From Apis mellifera (taxonomy: Eukaryota; Arthropoda; Insecta; Hymenoptera; Apidae), in contig NC_037648.1 in assembly GCF_003254395.2 (NCBI RefSeq), positions 496,001-560,000 of the forward strand: DNA of 64,000 bases, read 5' to 3'. Position 1 is the first letter of the stretch. Each line of letters opens with the position of its first letter. Below are positions 1 through 12,720 of the stretch, piece after piece. The position numbers and the translations under genes were made by a program. The notes under the pieces are model-generated. The model was not told where the DNA came from and did not search any database. It was given only the letters and a program-made list of their open reading frames with translations.

Positions 1-825
1 AAAAAAAAATTTTAATCGAATTAATTATTTGAAAGGCTTGAAAAAAGAAAGTTAATCAATTTCAACGTTTAGGATATTTCTTGATCGTACCAGCTGTTAC
101 CGTGCGATATAGAATATATTTATTTACGGAATCATCAGATAAGATTAACTCGATAATATCCGCAGCAAGCAATAATCAATTTCGATCGAAAGTTAAATTA
201 AAAAGAAATCGCGATCCGTATCAAGAAATCTCCAATCTCGGTCCAATTTGCATACATTCGGAAAAGAAAACGAACTTTTACAATTAATGGATAAAAATAG
301 ACTTTCGTTACTTATCTTCAACTTTTCTTCGGATACTAATCACTTCCATCGAACAAATTGATAACCGTCAATAAGATGATATAACAGAATCGGTTCGCCT
401 CGACGAGGAAAAAACGACATTTTCCACGCTACTCTCTCTCAGCGCGCTTCTTCTCTTTCTCTCTCCTTCCCTCGCACGGTTTTCTCCGTCCTCGTTGAAA
501 CGCACGCCAACAGTGCAACACCTCTCCCGCGTCCGTTGCACCGAGTTTTCAGGGTTTGTTGCTCCGTTAATTAGATCGTCCGCAACGAGAGCATCGCGCG
601 GTGGGGAGACGCCTTAACGATCGCACATCCACCGACGAAAACCCCGTGCGAACTTCAATTCGCTCAACCGATGAGCTCGAAACCTTCCATCTTACGATTC
701 CTATTCTCGACAATCAAGTCTTTTTATAATCTTTTATTTATTTATTTTTCATTATTCTAGAGAGAATTTCAATTTCGTCGATATCATTTTATTTGGACAG
801 AGTGGGCCACTAACAACACAGGCTC

Positions 826-1341
826 GAATATTGCCGTTATTTGTAGTAATGTGAAAAAAACGTATACAAAACTTGCGCTAAGTAGAAGGTTCAGAGGAGA
901 CTCCAAGGTTATCTTTATGTTCTTTTTATCGCGATGTGTTAGCCGATGTGGAGAAGATAATGTTTCGGTTGCGCGTTGAAGGTCAGGACAAGATCGAATA
1001 GAAAAATAAACTTTCTTACGTTGCATTAGGAGATGCTCGAATCGCTTCACCGTTTTATATTTAATGTTTATAAACAACATTTTTCAATGCTTTCTAAAGA
1101 AAAAAAATTAATGCGGTCTGGAGAGCGAGTTGGCTATCGATTTTGGTGAAGTTCGTTAAGTGCGTCTCTCCGAGCATTTTTCTAGGGTCTTTTTTCTAGG
1201 TTTTTTCTTTGGGGAATTCATTGAAAAATGTTGTTTATTAATAAAGATGACCTACTCCACGCAAAAAAATATTCGTATCATAATATGTCTCTGTTTTGTA
1301 TACAATATTTTTTCGTATTACTACAAGTAACGGCAATATTC
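826..1341. repeat. fold-back inverted repeat
   Basis: Two arms are reverse complements of each other. The outer part, 826-850, matches 1317-1341 with about one mismatch over 25 bases. An inner 19-bp segment, 1071-1089, is a perfect inverse of 1219-1237, and weaker pairing continues toward the centre. The arms differ in length, so indels have accumulated. This is why open frames on opposite strands (784-1080 minus, 1228-1413 plus) share a similar peptide. It could be a decayed fold-back or MITE-type element; I see no clear target-site duplication. Confidence 0.6.
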
Positions 1342-2843
1342 AAGTATTTCTTTTTAAATAATTTGATCGTAGAAATATTCGAGCGTATTTATATCGAGGA
1401 TGTTTGCATTTAAAACGCGGGAGGAAAACGATCCGTGTAAATTGGACGAAAATTACGAAAATTAACCGGATTATCGGATTTGCCGTGTCGACGAACTTGA
1501 AATTTGAAGTTGCATCGAGGCATGAGATAATCGTTAATGGATACGAGAGAGAAATTGTTTAACGAGTGCAAATATACATCGATGCAAATTTTCGTTCGCA
1601 TTAACGACTTTGAGAGACGATTTCTACGATCGATTATCGTAGACGAATATATCGCAAATACATCGACGCGAGATAAAGAAAAAAAAGGAAAAGAACCAAA
1701 AAGAAGAACGTACGCTTGGACAAGTTTGAAGAAAACTAAAGAAAGTACGGGGTTTCTTTGTTATTCTTGCCGCGCTACGAATTCGTCGGAGAATTACAAT
1801 CGAGAATTACGCGTCACGTGAACTTTTACGAGAGTTCAACATCTTTGTAACTCTTCCGCTGAATTTTTATGCCCCGATCTCGGTATTTTTATAAGAAGGA
1901 GAAACCATTAAAAAGTATCTTTTTCGTGTTTCTGAATGGTGCATGCTCCTTTGAACGTGATTCAAACGTGAAAGTCGAAATCGAATTACGGTTTACAAGT
2001 AAAATTATCCGTCATTGAGAAACAGCGATCAAATTAAATTGAAATATTTCGACGGAACAAAAGGAAAGCGCGCGTGTATATATCTAAGGTCGTTACACTC
2101 GTGTCTCGAGTCATTTATCATTGTATCGCGAAAGAGTGTACACGTATAATTTCACTTAGCGAAAGATATTGCTAATCTGGAAATAAAACACAATATTTTC
2201 AATATTGTATATCTTGTAAACAATATATATCTTGTTTTCTCTTCTCTACACTCTCTTATACTCGAAAGTTTATTCTCATCCTACACATTTTTCAACGAAA
2301 TCGTGTAAACGAAAGATAATAATTAAGATATGATAATGAAGAATAATAATAAAATAATTACGCAAGATATTCGCACGACTGATAGATACTACGCGATTCA
2401 GATTCTCTTCAATAAATATTTTCTTATCTTCGAGCCGCTTAACTTTGAACAAACTTTGTTTACTCGTGTTCGATATCCGTGTTGTTTTTAAAACGTATAT
2501 ATCGTAACGTGTTTTAAAAAAAAAAAAACTTCGATACGATATCAATCTTTTTAAGATTAAAAAAAAAAAAGAAATCGTCGCTTTTTCTTAATTTCAAAAT
2601 AATTTTTAAACACGAGTCGCGTTACATATCGTTACAAACGATATTTTTTTTCCTTATCGAATCTCTGTCGATAAATCCCTATTTTCGATCCATTTTCTGC
2701 TCATCGCTTTACCGAGTGAGTCACAGCCGGTAATTCGTATGCGTGCGCATCTCGTTTCTTGAAAGCGTAATAAAGATCTTACGGGGTAAGGGAGAGCATA
2801 TATTCGGGATAGAGAAAAAGTATTAGCAAATAAATTGCGCGCG

Positions 2844-2850
2844 TATAAAA
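2844..2850 (+). promoter_or_regulatory. TATA-box candidate without an obvious gene
   Basis: TATAAAA sits in a GC-rich setting (gcgcgcgTATAAAAgcgcccg), unlike the random AT runs elsewhere. The nearest ATG downstream, at about 2,895, opens only a few codons. A strong polypyrimidine-AG acceptor ends at about 3,060, so a spliced non-coding transcript is conceivable. No coding exon follows that I can recognise. Confidence 0.3.
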
Positions 2851-3990
2851 GCGCCCGAGGAGTAGCAAAATAAGCGTGTATCCATCATCGAAACATGGAA
2901 CGAATCTCGTAAAAAATCGCGAAACGACATTTAACAAATCTTCGCTCCTCGTAACTTTTTATACGTGGATACGTTCATTCAAGAAGCAATGAAATTTTCC
3001 AAATCGCAAATAATCTTCATTTCTGCTTCTTCTTCTTCATCTTTTTTTATTTCTTTCCAGAAATAATCCATCTTTACAAAACTTTCCAAATTTTTTTAAT
3101 AAATTTTGTTCCACGATTTACACGACTAAAGCTGTCTAATTTTCTACTTTATCAGAGGTTGGGCAAGCGAAGCAGCTTTCGATACCAAAGGATCGCCCCT
3201 TTATAGCGAATTCTCGATCACGAACGACGAAACGGTTCGCGCGCATCGAATGGAAACCAAGACCGGTGTGCGCCATGCCACGTCAGAAATACGAGACCTT
3301 TCGAGTGGGCAAAAATAGAACCGAAACACGTTAGTCTTCTTTCCGTCTTTTCCGCACTCTCGATGGGTTGAAGTTACGTCTAAACGCGGCGCAGCCATTC
3401 GCCACTCGAGGCAATTAAATGCGGAACATGATTCACTGGACGATCCGCGAGACCGAGATCGTGATGCAATCATCGCTCTGATACGGATACGCCATTTTTT
3501 CCGCGGAATTCCAGTTTCGAAAGAAGGGACGAAATTTTTCGTTAATCTCTTTTATTTTCTCTTCTCGAGAAGAAAAGTCTCTGACGTTTTATTCCCCGTG
3601 GAATAAAAATCGTTTATTCTTTCAACAATTCTTCGAGTCACTATTTTTAACGGAACAGTTCATTCACTGATGATACGCAGATATTTTGCCACAAAATGAA
3701 TCACCGTATTCATAAAAAGCTGTGGCACGAGAAGAGAAAATTTGGATTATCGAGAATAAACGATTTTCGAGCTTCCGGAAATTGACTTCACCAAGTTAAA
3801 TAAACTTACTTTAATAAATTTAAGATTATATCAAAGCAGAAAAAAAATACATATTCAAAACTCGGCTCGAGATAAAACAAGTGTGAACAAATGGTAAAAA
3901 TTCAGTGTTAAATTACACGATACGATAATTTTTGTATTACAACTATTTGCATATTCTCGTTATCAAACGCATTAATGAGATTACGTGTAA

Positions 3991-3991
<1 letters not shown>

Positions 3992-4047
<56 letters not shown>
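3992..4047. repeat. (GA)n microsatellite
   Basis: Uninterrupted GA dinucleotide repeat of about 28 units. It lies in the CpG-richer block, away from any gene I recognise, and could bind GAGA-type factors. Confidence 0.95.
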
Positions 4048-4051
<4 letters not shown>

Positions 4052-4948
4052 CAAAAAAACAATTCATTATTTCTAATCCATTGACAAGTAACGAATAAAC
4101 TCGTTATCGACGGAAGAGCGTTTTACTACAAAGATAGGAAATTACGTTTGAATCGAGGCAGCAGCCACTTTCGTAACTTCGGGTCGAAATTAGTAGCCTC
4201 CGATATTACGAGGCAGCGTATAGGCGCGCATTCGCAACTGCACGAAACTTATTTCCACCTTCTCGCAAGATTTCCTCGGATCGCGTTACGTAATGTTTGT
4301 TCGTCGCTGAAACATCAGCCTCTATCTTCGTAACCAACTGCGTTTCGCTCTTGGGACAAGTTATATTAAGAAAAAATTCGATCGATTCTAAAAATTTCGA
4401 AAATTATTCTCTCTCTCGAGAATTGTACGAATTTTGTTCGAAATCTGAAATCTAGATAGGATTAAATTTATTTGGAATTTTAACAATTCTCGAAAATGAT
4501 TAATGATTTCGTATTATCTCTTCACCTCGAGTCGCGCCATTCTTTGAGAGAGGATTAATTGCGAGGTAATAAAATGATCGGTTCGAGGAGATATCGTTTT
4601 TTTAATTTTAATAATCCGATGATTTTTCCGAGCGAGAAGGGAAAGAAAAAAAGATAGACGCGTTTCGCACCCACGTTTTAAACGATCGATCGCGGCCCAC
4701 GTTTTTCTCCAAACTTGTCCTTTTGCCGCATAATCGAACGAGTGGGCGAATGGGGAAAAAAACGATCGCAGACGGATCGATAGGAGGAAAGGTTCGCTTG
4801 GATTTTGCTTGGATTGTTTCCAGCATACGTGTTCGTATTTTATAGTGACTCTTTGATGGTGTAAAAATAAGGAAATGAACAAGTTGAAGGATAATAAAGA
4901 GGATTGTAAAAATATCGAAATGGTGATGAACAGCGTGAGAATACTCAC

Positions 4949-6186
4949 TTTGTCGAACATTTCGACGAGTAGAAGAAGAAATTTTCTCAATATTATTTTG
5001 TTCCTTAAATTTTGAAAAAAAAAAAATTTTTTCAATTTAAATTTAGATTAAGTAAGATTTCTTGTAATCTTTTTTTTTTTCTGTTTCAGAAATGTATTAT
5101 TGAATAATACGCGTTATCAGCGATATCAGTGATAGAGATAAAAATTTTATCTACGAGAAAGGATCGCGAAAATGTAATTGAAAACGATAATTCAATGGAA
5201 AACCGCGAGAAAAAATACGTTCGATAAGCTATTCTAGAAGTAACATTTTTACACGGCTACGTGGGAGGTGTATACCAAGAATAGAGATTACAACGGTATT
5301 TCGATGTTCCAAGCGACGCCACTAAACCGATAATTTCTAACATTCTCGTGATCCATGATCTCACATATTTTCTGGTCTATTTACGACTAGACCGGGTATA
5401 ATTTTATTCGTACACAACTTGGTAAACGGTTGACTATCCGATTTTTCGAAATCGGATATTATATTATTTTAAATAGATAGAAATGTTATACCGCAATATT
5501 TTCTCTTTTAATCGTACACAACGATTTTTCATAACGAAACTTTCTACGTTATTGCACGATAAATAATTACGTTCCACAATTTACCATATTTTTCTTAATT
5601 TCTAAACTTTTATTCGAACGTATAAAAGATGTATTTTAATATATAGCGAAAATGTAATAATATGTAATATAATATAAAAAAGTTCCAATACATTTTAGAG
5701 GAAATTCTCGTTGATAATAAGTTATCGCGAAGATAGTCGGTTTAATATTTGTGCATCATTATACAACGGTACAACACTGAATTCCAGCTGCTAATAGATC
5801 CATAACAGTAAAGAACCTTATTTTCGGATTACGAAAAGGAAAGAGACGTGAACGAGATTATCATCGAGAAGAAAGAAATTAAGTACTTCTTTTCGAAATG
5901 GTTTGCTAGATTTCTCGCCAAAGCTATATATTACAAACGATCCTAGTAAAGACATTATAATTTGAAAATTTGTATTGTAACCGAGAAAAGAATGAGGAAA
6001 TACCATTGAAGGAACAATAAAAATACTAACCTTATTGTCTGTCCTCTCCTTATTGTTCCTACAATATCGTTAAAATAAAATTTAGGATTAAATTCCGACA
6101 GATTTCATTTTGGAAAAAGTATAATAAAACTACTTTTAAACCCGGCAAACAATGCGCGTAATGTGCGAGAAAATTTATAACGTACC
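4949..6186 (-). ncRNA. possible spliced minus-strand transcript
   Basis: Three minus-strand splice-signal groups line up. A donor CAG|GTACGT follows 6,186. A candidate 28-bp exon spans 6,059-6,032, with acceptor TTGTAG and donor AAG|GTTAGT. A candidate 55-bp exon spans 5,003-4,949, with a pyrimidine-rich acceptor and donor AAA|GTGAGT. No conserved protein emerges when these are joined, so a long non-coding RNA or 5' leader exons are the likelier readings. The signals could also be chance matches. Confidence 0.2.
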
Positions 6187-8590
6187 TGAAAATTTTGACG
6201 GATATTCGGGCCGAGTCGGAATTGTTCGGGTGAGATCGGAAATTGTCGAGTCGAGAGAACTCTATTCGGCTCGAGCGGGCTTATAATATTCACTCGCTTG
6301 TTTGTAAACACGATTCACTTGCACGATCTAGTTCGTTTTTTGGGTTTTTGTGTAACGCATTATCGCATTTACTTTCGTTCGGATAACAGGAATTCACTCG
6401 ATCGACGAAAATGGATAATCGTCCCGACGGAAACGGAGCTCTGTTAGCTCCGTAGTAAAAAGTTTCCGCAAATCGATGCATTTATCGCAGTCGTCTTGGG
6501 GTATCGCGACGACGCGTTTCAGCACGCAAGAACGAGGAAACTCGTCATCCCTACCGTGCACGATCATTATACTTAGTTGTGATGGAACGTTATCGTCCTG
6601 TGAGTCAACCGCGCAGACGAATATCGATTATCCGCGATCGGGACTGCCGGTCACGTTTCAATGACGATACAAAAATGGAACGATCGTTCAATAAGGGCCC
6701 GGCCATCATTCTATCGCGAGCCTTGATCGCCGACGTTTGTCTCTTATGCGATACACGAGTCACGTGCGCTCGTTCGTTCGCGTGCGAATCGCGAACCAGA
6801 TATTCCACCGCTACTTACGTGTCCTATTTTTCTTTCCATTCTTCCTGCCATCGAACGTGAAAAAATTATAAATAATTTTTTTTTTTCGATAGACAGTCTG
6901 GATCATCGAAGCTGCCAAATTTTCCTTAGACCTTATTATACCGAGAAAGTCGAAAAATGTAATTATCTTAATTCGAAGTGAATGATAGTTCAGGTACGGT
7001 TCTCGACGTTGAAAATAATAAATCGTATATTCATAGCACCGAATTGAAGAGAGTCGTCTTGGAGAGAAAAGAAAGAAGCGTACAATTGGCGTAACAGATA
7101 AATTAACAGGAAATAAACGGTAATTTCACTGTTTATTCCCCGTCGTAAAATACCGTTCGGGCGGACAGACCCGGTTTTCAAGCTCCAGTTTCGCGAGAGT
7201 TCACGAAATTTTTGTTCGCTGGCGCGGAAAGCTGGCCAATTAATTTATCGCGTCCAATTGCAGAATAGGAAGTATAATTCAGCGGTGTACGCGAAATGTA
7301 CACGACGATGCTGTATGCACGACCCTAATTATTTTTTTCCACGCTTGTAACCAAGTTATTTCTTCTGCGCGCGTAAACCTATTATATCAAGAATTTACTC
7401 GGAATTCTAGCATTCAATTTTAGATCCGTCCACATTTTAGAGCTTTGCGGATTTATTTTTCATACCTTTCGAATAATGTCGCTCGTGGCAAGCTAAATTT
7501 AAACGTCAATTGAAAACAAGCAATTTACCATAAATTCTGCCTTTCTCTCTCTCTCCCTTCACAACTAATAAAGAAACTAGGTATACTCGAAATTCCATTG
7601 TCGTGGAAGCAAATCCTTTTCGAAAAGACATATCGTATTTACTTAATTAGGGATCCCAGGATATTTTTCTCCCTTTTACACTCGACACCGTTAAATATCG
7701 TCACTCGAAAATTACCGCGAGAAAGCCAGGAGACATTTTCATGGGAAACTAGAGCGACTATAATCGAAGCCACGATCCAATTGTTGCGTTGAATTTGTCC
7801 CTGGCGGAATGCAGGGACGATCGCATTAGTTTCTACACAGGCCGCTCGAATTACTCGGAGGAAGAAGCTTTTTACGCTTTCTACACCGCGTAAAAGAAGA
7901 AAAAGAAGAGAGAGAGAGAGAGAGATTGATTGGATAGGTCGATATTCATCGGTTGAAATCGAAATAATTATATACGATAGAAAGCGGCCGAATGGGATGA
8001 AAATGAAAGCACGTGTTCAAGTGTGCAAAATTAAAAAGAAGAGATGTAATTGAAAATCGTTTCCACCCTCTAAAATGCCTCGATAGTTAGAAAGTAAAAC
8101 GCCTCTTTTTTTTTTCTAAATCGATATTAGAAAGCGAAGTGAAAGAATAATACTTCGTAAGTAATTTTTTTTCTCCAACAGAAATGCCTTTCTTTGAAAA
8201 AAATTTGTCCAAAAATATTCCACGAGGGGAGAAAGAAATTGGTTTGAAAATGGAGAGCGAGAAAAGTTCATCTCTCTCTCTCCCTCGTCGAATGAGACGT
8301 TCGCGCGAACAGCTCTATCTAAGAATAAAATGTTCGTCTCCGCGGCGAATCGTGCAGAACGTGGTTCAGTTTCGGCGAAGCTCGAGGAGCGAAACGCGGA
8401 GGGGAAGAAGATGCGGGTTCTAAGAAATGGAAAGATTCTAAAAAAAATCTCATTGAAGCTTATTTCTGAACAATTTAATTTTGCGCTAGATCCACAACTC
8501 GTAAAACTTTCACGTTTATTTTAATCCCCTTTTGAATTTTCTATTCATACGCGGCGTACAAAGCGCGCGAATTTTTCTGCCTTCGAGGAG

Positions 8591-8625
8591 GCGCGCGCGC
8601 ACACTTGTGTGCACACACACGCGCC
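8591..8625. repeat. alternating purine-pyrimidine tract (GC/AC)
   Basis: A run of alternating GC and AC/GT steps (gcgcgcgcgcacac, then gtgtgcacacacacgcgc) interrupted by one tt. Such tracts can adopt left-handed Z-DNA under negative supercoiling. It contains the palindrome GTGTGCACAC. Confidence 0.7.
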
Positions 8626-9446
8626 ACAGAGCGGAGGAATCGTGAATTAGATTCACGTGTTAGAGCTCGCATTCAAACACCGTTCCTGTCCGCGATTCTC
8701 GCGCGGATCGATAAACTCATAAATCCGAAACGCAGCTGCGAAACTATGGCCAAACACGTTGCGTTTCCAACAGCGCCAAGAATAAAGAGGAAGAAGCCAC
8801 TCGAATGCGAAATTCCTATTCCCGTCCAATTATTTATAATCCGACGGGTGCTAAACATTTTAAGAAAATTTTAAGAAAATTTTTCTCATTCCGATAGAGA
8901 TAGAAAAATTTTTTCGAATTGTTGAAAATATCGATTCCGGTTCAACTAAAATTTAAAACTTCTTCATCCGCATTTTAAGGTAAAAGATTACTCGAAACTC
9001 GGTTATATTATTGGAAAAGATTTCGAGCCACCAAATTTTATCTGAAGAATAACGGAGATTTTTTTTCATAAATCGTTATAGATTGCCACTCGATCGAAAC
9101 TTGGCGTAAATTACATGGAAATGTACAGGATATGCGGGTATATAACGGTATTGTACAACCGTTAATTGGTTCAGAAAGAATTAATACGAAAATAGATAAA
9201 ATTCAAAATTTTTGGAAATAGAATCAAAATTCCGCGAGAGCGATAAAAAGCGTAAATACGAAGGATGGATTTGTAAAAGCGAGATATTCCACGGGAAGCG
9301 TATAGGCTCGTGCATTGTCATCCGGAAAAATGTGATTCAAAGATGTCGCGGCAGGTAGAAAAAGGATCAATGCCTGTTTGTTTCGTTGAATAGGCGAAGG
9401 AGCCTTTGTCAAGAAAAGGAACATTTCCCCGGTGTTGGAAGAAAAA

Positions 9447-9447
<1 letters not shown>

Positions 9448-9477
<30 letters not shown>
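9448..9477. repeat. (TA)n microsatellite
   Basis: About 15 TA units. The short open frames on both strands here are artefacts of this repeat. Confidence 0.95.
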
Positions 9478-9480
<3 letters not shown>

Positions 9481-12284
9481 GCTCTCTATTTTCTTCCGTT
9501 TATTTTCCAGCCTGGTATACAAGAGCGGTAGCACAGCTGCAAGGTAGCAATAACAAGACGATGATCGTAAATACGCTTCACGCCGTATTCGATTTAATGC
9601 TCGATTCACTTGTAATTGCGGCTACGGTCGCTTCGCAATTCGATCGACGATTCACCGGGGATTATTGCAATTAATGCACCGTTTAAAAACGGAGATATTT
9701 CATTTTCGTGGACTCGAGAAAAATGGATCATTCTAACGAACCAGTATCGATCGATTTTTATTTAAGAATTTATATACGTCGATAATCCTGTTTTCTTATT
9801 TATCGAATTTTCTAATACGAATAATTCAGTTACGAAGATTCATTTATTTATTTCAATCTAATTTACGATCTGAAACGAATTGTGTTTTCATCTGGACCGT
9901 TCTAGATCGTGCTTTCTTTATCTTCGTGATCGATATCGTAATCGAGTGCAGTCGATACCGATGAATCATCGATCGAAGGACAATTCGATATTCCGACCGC
10001 GTCATCGATAGTTTAATAAAACTATTCTACGTATTGTTTGCTGCAACTTTTGATCCAAGTATGAATACAAATAATGAGTAATCTTCTGCTGAAAAATAAT
10101 TACACGCTAATTCAATAATAATTTATCCATGTTTGCGTTTACTAATAATAACTCTATCGCCTAAAGATATATCGCGAGAAATATCGAAAAGAGGATCGAA
10201 AATTGATTTCGATACGATCGAACATATGATGCATAGTCTATTTCCTAAAGAGGAGACAGAAGGTTTATACGACGATGAAGTTTCAATTTTGTCGACCACG
10301 CGAAAAAGGACAAAGATCAGGCTTTTTATCTTACGACAAAGCGGTACACGCGGCCCACACTGCCTAGGCTACCTACGTTACACAACGATAAAAATTATTT
10401 GCACGAACGCGACAGAAAGGTATGCTAATTCGTAAGATCGCATCTCGGCTTATAAGGTCTGCATTATGGTTTTTTTTTTACAAAAGATTTCATAAAGTAT
10501 CGTACAATAAAGCGACAAATCTCATCACGATATTTCTATCTCACTTGCGCTCGAAGAAGGAAAAGAAATTCCCTAGAACTTAACCTCTTGACAAAAAATT
10601 GACAAAATTAGATTTTGATATTAAATTGAATTCGTATGTTTAAATATCGTATTGCCAATAAATCTAATAGTTGGTACTTTTTTCTTTCCTTTTTTACGAT
10701 CGTCCATATTATAATAGAAAATATTTTAAAAAGTTAATCGGAATCGAAACGGAAAACGCATAGAATTAATGGTAAACACTTGCAATTGAAATTTTACGAG
10801 AAGTACGATATACTGTTATGGGATTGAAAGATAAAACCGAGGCCTGTTGTTTAGTTAGCTTAGTTTTGCTTAAACAGAAGTTCTTTCACTCTTACTGCTG
10901 TCCTTCGAGGGGACAGTCAATACCGATAGATCGAGTGTCTTTCGATCATTGTGCGCAAGACGTGTGAATGCACTTTGTTGCGCGTAAAAATAAATGCGGC
11001 TTTGCTCCCGAGTGTACTGTATTGCGTAAATTAACATAAACGAACTTGATACTTCTGTAATCGATTATACGGTATATTTATAGGATTTATTAAGAAAAAC
11101 CCTGATAACGCTAGAATTGAATTAGCTCAAGCAAGAACATCTTGGCTGACACAGAAGCCTTTTTTCAGTCATGAATAAAGATCATTATATAAGGCTGAAT
11201 CAGATTTGAACTGACTATTCTTTTCGTTCTAAACTATTATTATGAATTATCTATGTAAATTATTACAAATCCATATTCTTGATAAATATATATATAAATA
11301 ATAAAGCATATAAGCATATAAAATAATGCAATCGATGCAAAAATAATATTACTACGTGATATAATACGAGCGATAAATATTTATAAATTTTTTTTCATCT
11401 AACGTGTAAATCATAGGTTATTGTGAGAAAACGAAGATTAAATCAATATTTTGAAGTTAGTTAAACTTTACTTACAATTCGATTCCGATGAATAATATTC
11501 ATTCTTTCAGTGTTTGATAGTATTTGCAGTTGTAACGAAGTTACGCGAGAAAAAATTCGAAACTTCCATGATAGACACGAGGATATGATTGCTAGTACAA
11601 CTACGACATGGCTGACTTGTCGTCAGCTGACAGATAAGCGATTACAAGATTTCCAACGCGAATTAGTATTTATCATAATCTGAAACGTTCGTGATAACGC
11701 GGCCAGTTTCATCGTATAAAGTCGCACGTATAAAACGATTATTCTATGGATTTACCACATGTGTCATAAAAAGAATTTCAATCTATAATTGTTGATAATC
11801 AACTACGGATATTCAGGTTCTCTATGCATTACGAAAAATATAATAAATGGATATTATTACTCCATTTCGCGAGTCATAATGAATTATTACGTATATTATA
11901 TTAAATAGTGTCTCGTAAACCTTTTAACGTGTTAATTCGTTAAATCTTATAAACATCTAGAGAAATACTCTTTCTTTCTCTCTCTCTCTCTCTCTCTGAT
12001 TTTTCGATTTTGCTAACAGAGAAAAGAGTTCGATTAGCATAGCAAGAAATCGAATTCCAGTAAAAAAAGCTGATGCGAACAATACAACTATCTATTTCTA
12101 GCAAGTTGGAAAAGTGTTGAAGAAGCATCAAGTCGAAGGGGGCGCGGTCGTAAATCTCATGTAAAACGAAAGAAAAAAAAAATGCAAGTACGTGCAAGCT
12201 ACTGCAGGAATGCAGGGAGAAAGAGAGAAAGACGAGAGAGACGACGAGAAAGAGTTGTCGTGTGAGTCTTTTGTGTATACGAGC

Positions 12285-12314
12285 ATATATATATGTATAT
12301 ATATATATATATAT
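12285..12314. repeat. imperfect (TA)n microsatellite
   Basis: TA repeat broken by a single G, inside a GC-richer patch at the right end of the CpG-richer block. It interrupts the 152-codon frame at 12,192-12,650, which argues against that frame being a gene. Confidence 0.85.
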
Positions 12315-12673
12315 TACTTACATGTGTATGTACACGAAGGGCCGCTCTGCGTGCACTACCAATCAGACGTAGAGTCACTGCACTTTTTTCTTAGCTTTTT
12401 TACTTTTTATCCACATTACCGCGCGTGTTTACAATCCGATTATGCACCATATCACGTCGATTTATCACCATTCACATTATACCGTTGTATCGGAGAACAT
12501 CGCGCGATTCATTGTCCACCCGACATTTGCTCTTGTGCTCCGCTTCGACTGGCCTCCTTCGATTGCGCGTCAAACACTGTACTGCGACCAAACCAGGAGT
12601 GCGGTCGAGTGAAATTCTCTATAACAGAGGGGATTGGAAAATCTTTTTAACTCATTGTAATATTTAATTTCCG

Positions 12674-12719
12674 CCGTCAGATGGCAGCGCAGACACTCAT
12701 AGATAGTGCCATCTTACGG
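12674..12719. promoter_or_regulatory. AGATGGC inverted repeat at composition boundary
   Basis: CCGTCAGATGGCA at 12,674-12,686 is repeated in inverse at 12,707-12,719 with one mismatch in 13. The AGATGGC core resembles the insect CTCF core (AGRTGGCGC) and the YY1/Pho core (GCCAT). The pair sits where sequence changes from CpG-richer to very AT-rich, which would suit a boundary element. The function is inference from motif likeness only. Confidence 0.4.
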
Positions 12720-12720
12720 T

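Larger units (their letters stand above)
1..12720. other. CpG-richer non-coding block
   Basis: This 12.7 kb stretch is visibly richer in CG dinucleotides (tcga, cgcg, gcgc) than the rest of the window apart from the LARP6 locus. Open frames here are short, mostly overlap other frames or simple repeats, and resemble no family I know. It may be intergenic regulatory DNA, a long intron, or the site of non-coding transcripts. GC-rich patches lie at about 420-680, 8,560-8,780 and 12,320-12,720. Individual repeats and promoter-like sites are listed separately. I see no protein gene I can support. Confidence 0.6.

Noticed and set aside
784..1413. two similar peptides on opposite strands as a possible gene pair
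   Set aside because: Their similarity comes from the inverted repeat at 826-1341, and neither has a domain or splice structure.
4514..5035. 173-codon minus-strand frame, Phe/Leu-rich
   Set aside because: Low-complexity F/L/S content from poly-T runs, a strong splice donor inside it, and no recognisable domain.
10900..10918. CTGTCC/GGACAG hairpin as a small RNA
   Set aside because: The stem is only 6-7 bp around a short loop, well below microRNA precursor length, with no other supporting signal.
11627..11636. GTCAGCTGAC palindrome as a bHLH site
   Set aside because: A perfect 10-bp palindrome containing CAGCTG, but a single isolated copy with no nearby gene is too weak to call.
12192..12650. 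152-codon plus-strand frame beginning MQATAGMQ
   Set aside because: It runs through a TA microsatellite, shows no domain or family likeness, and a second frame overlaps it. It is probably a by-product of locally higher GC.
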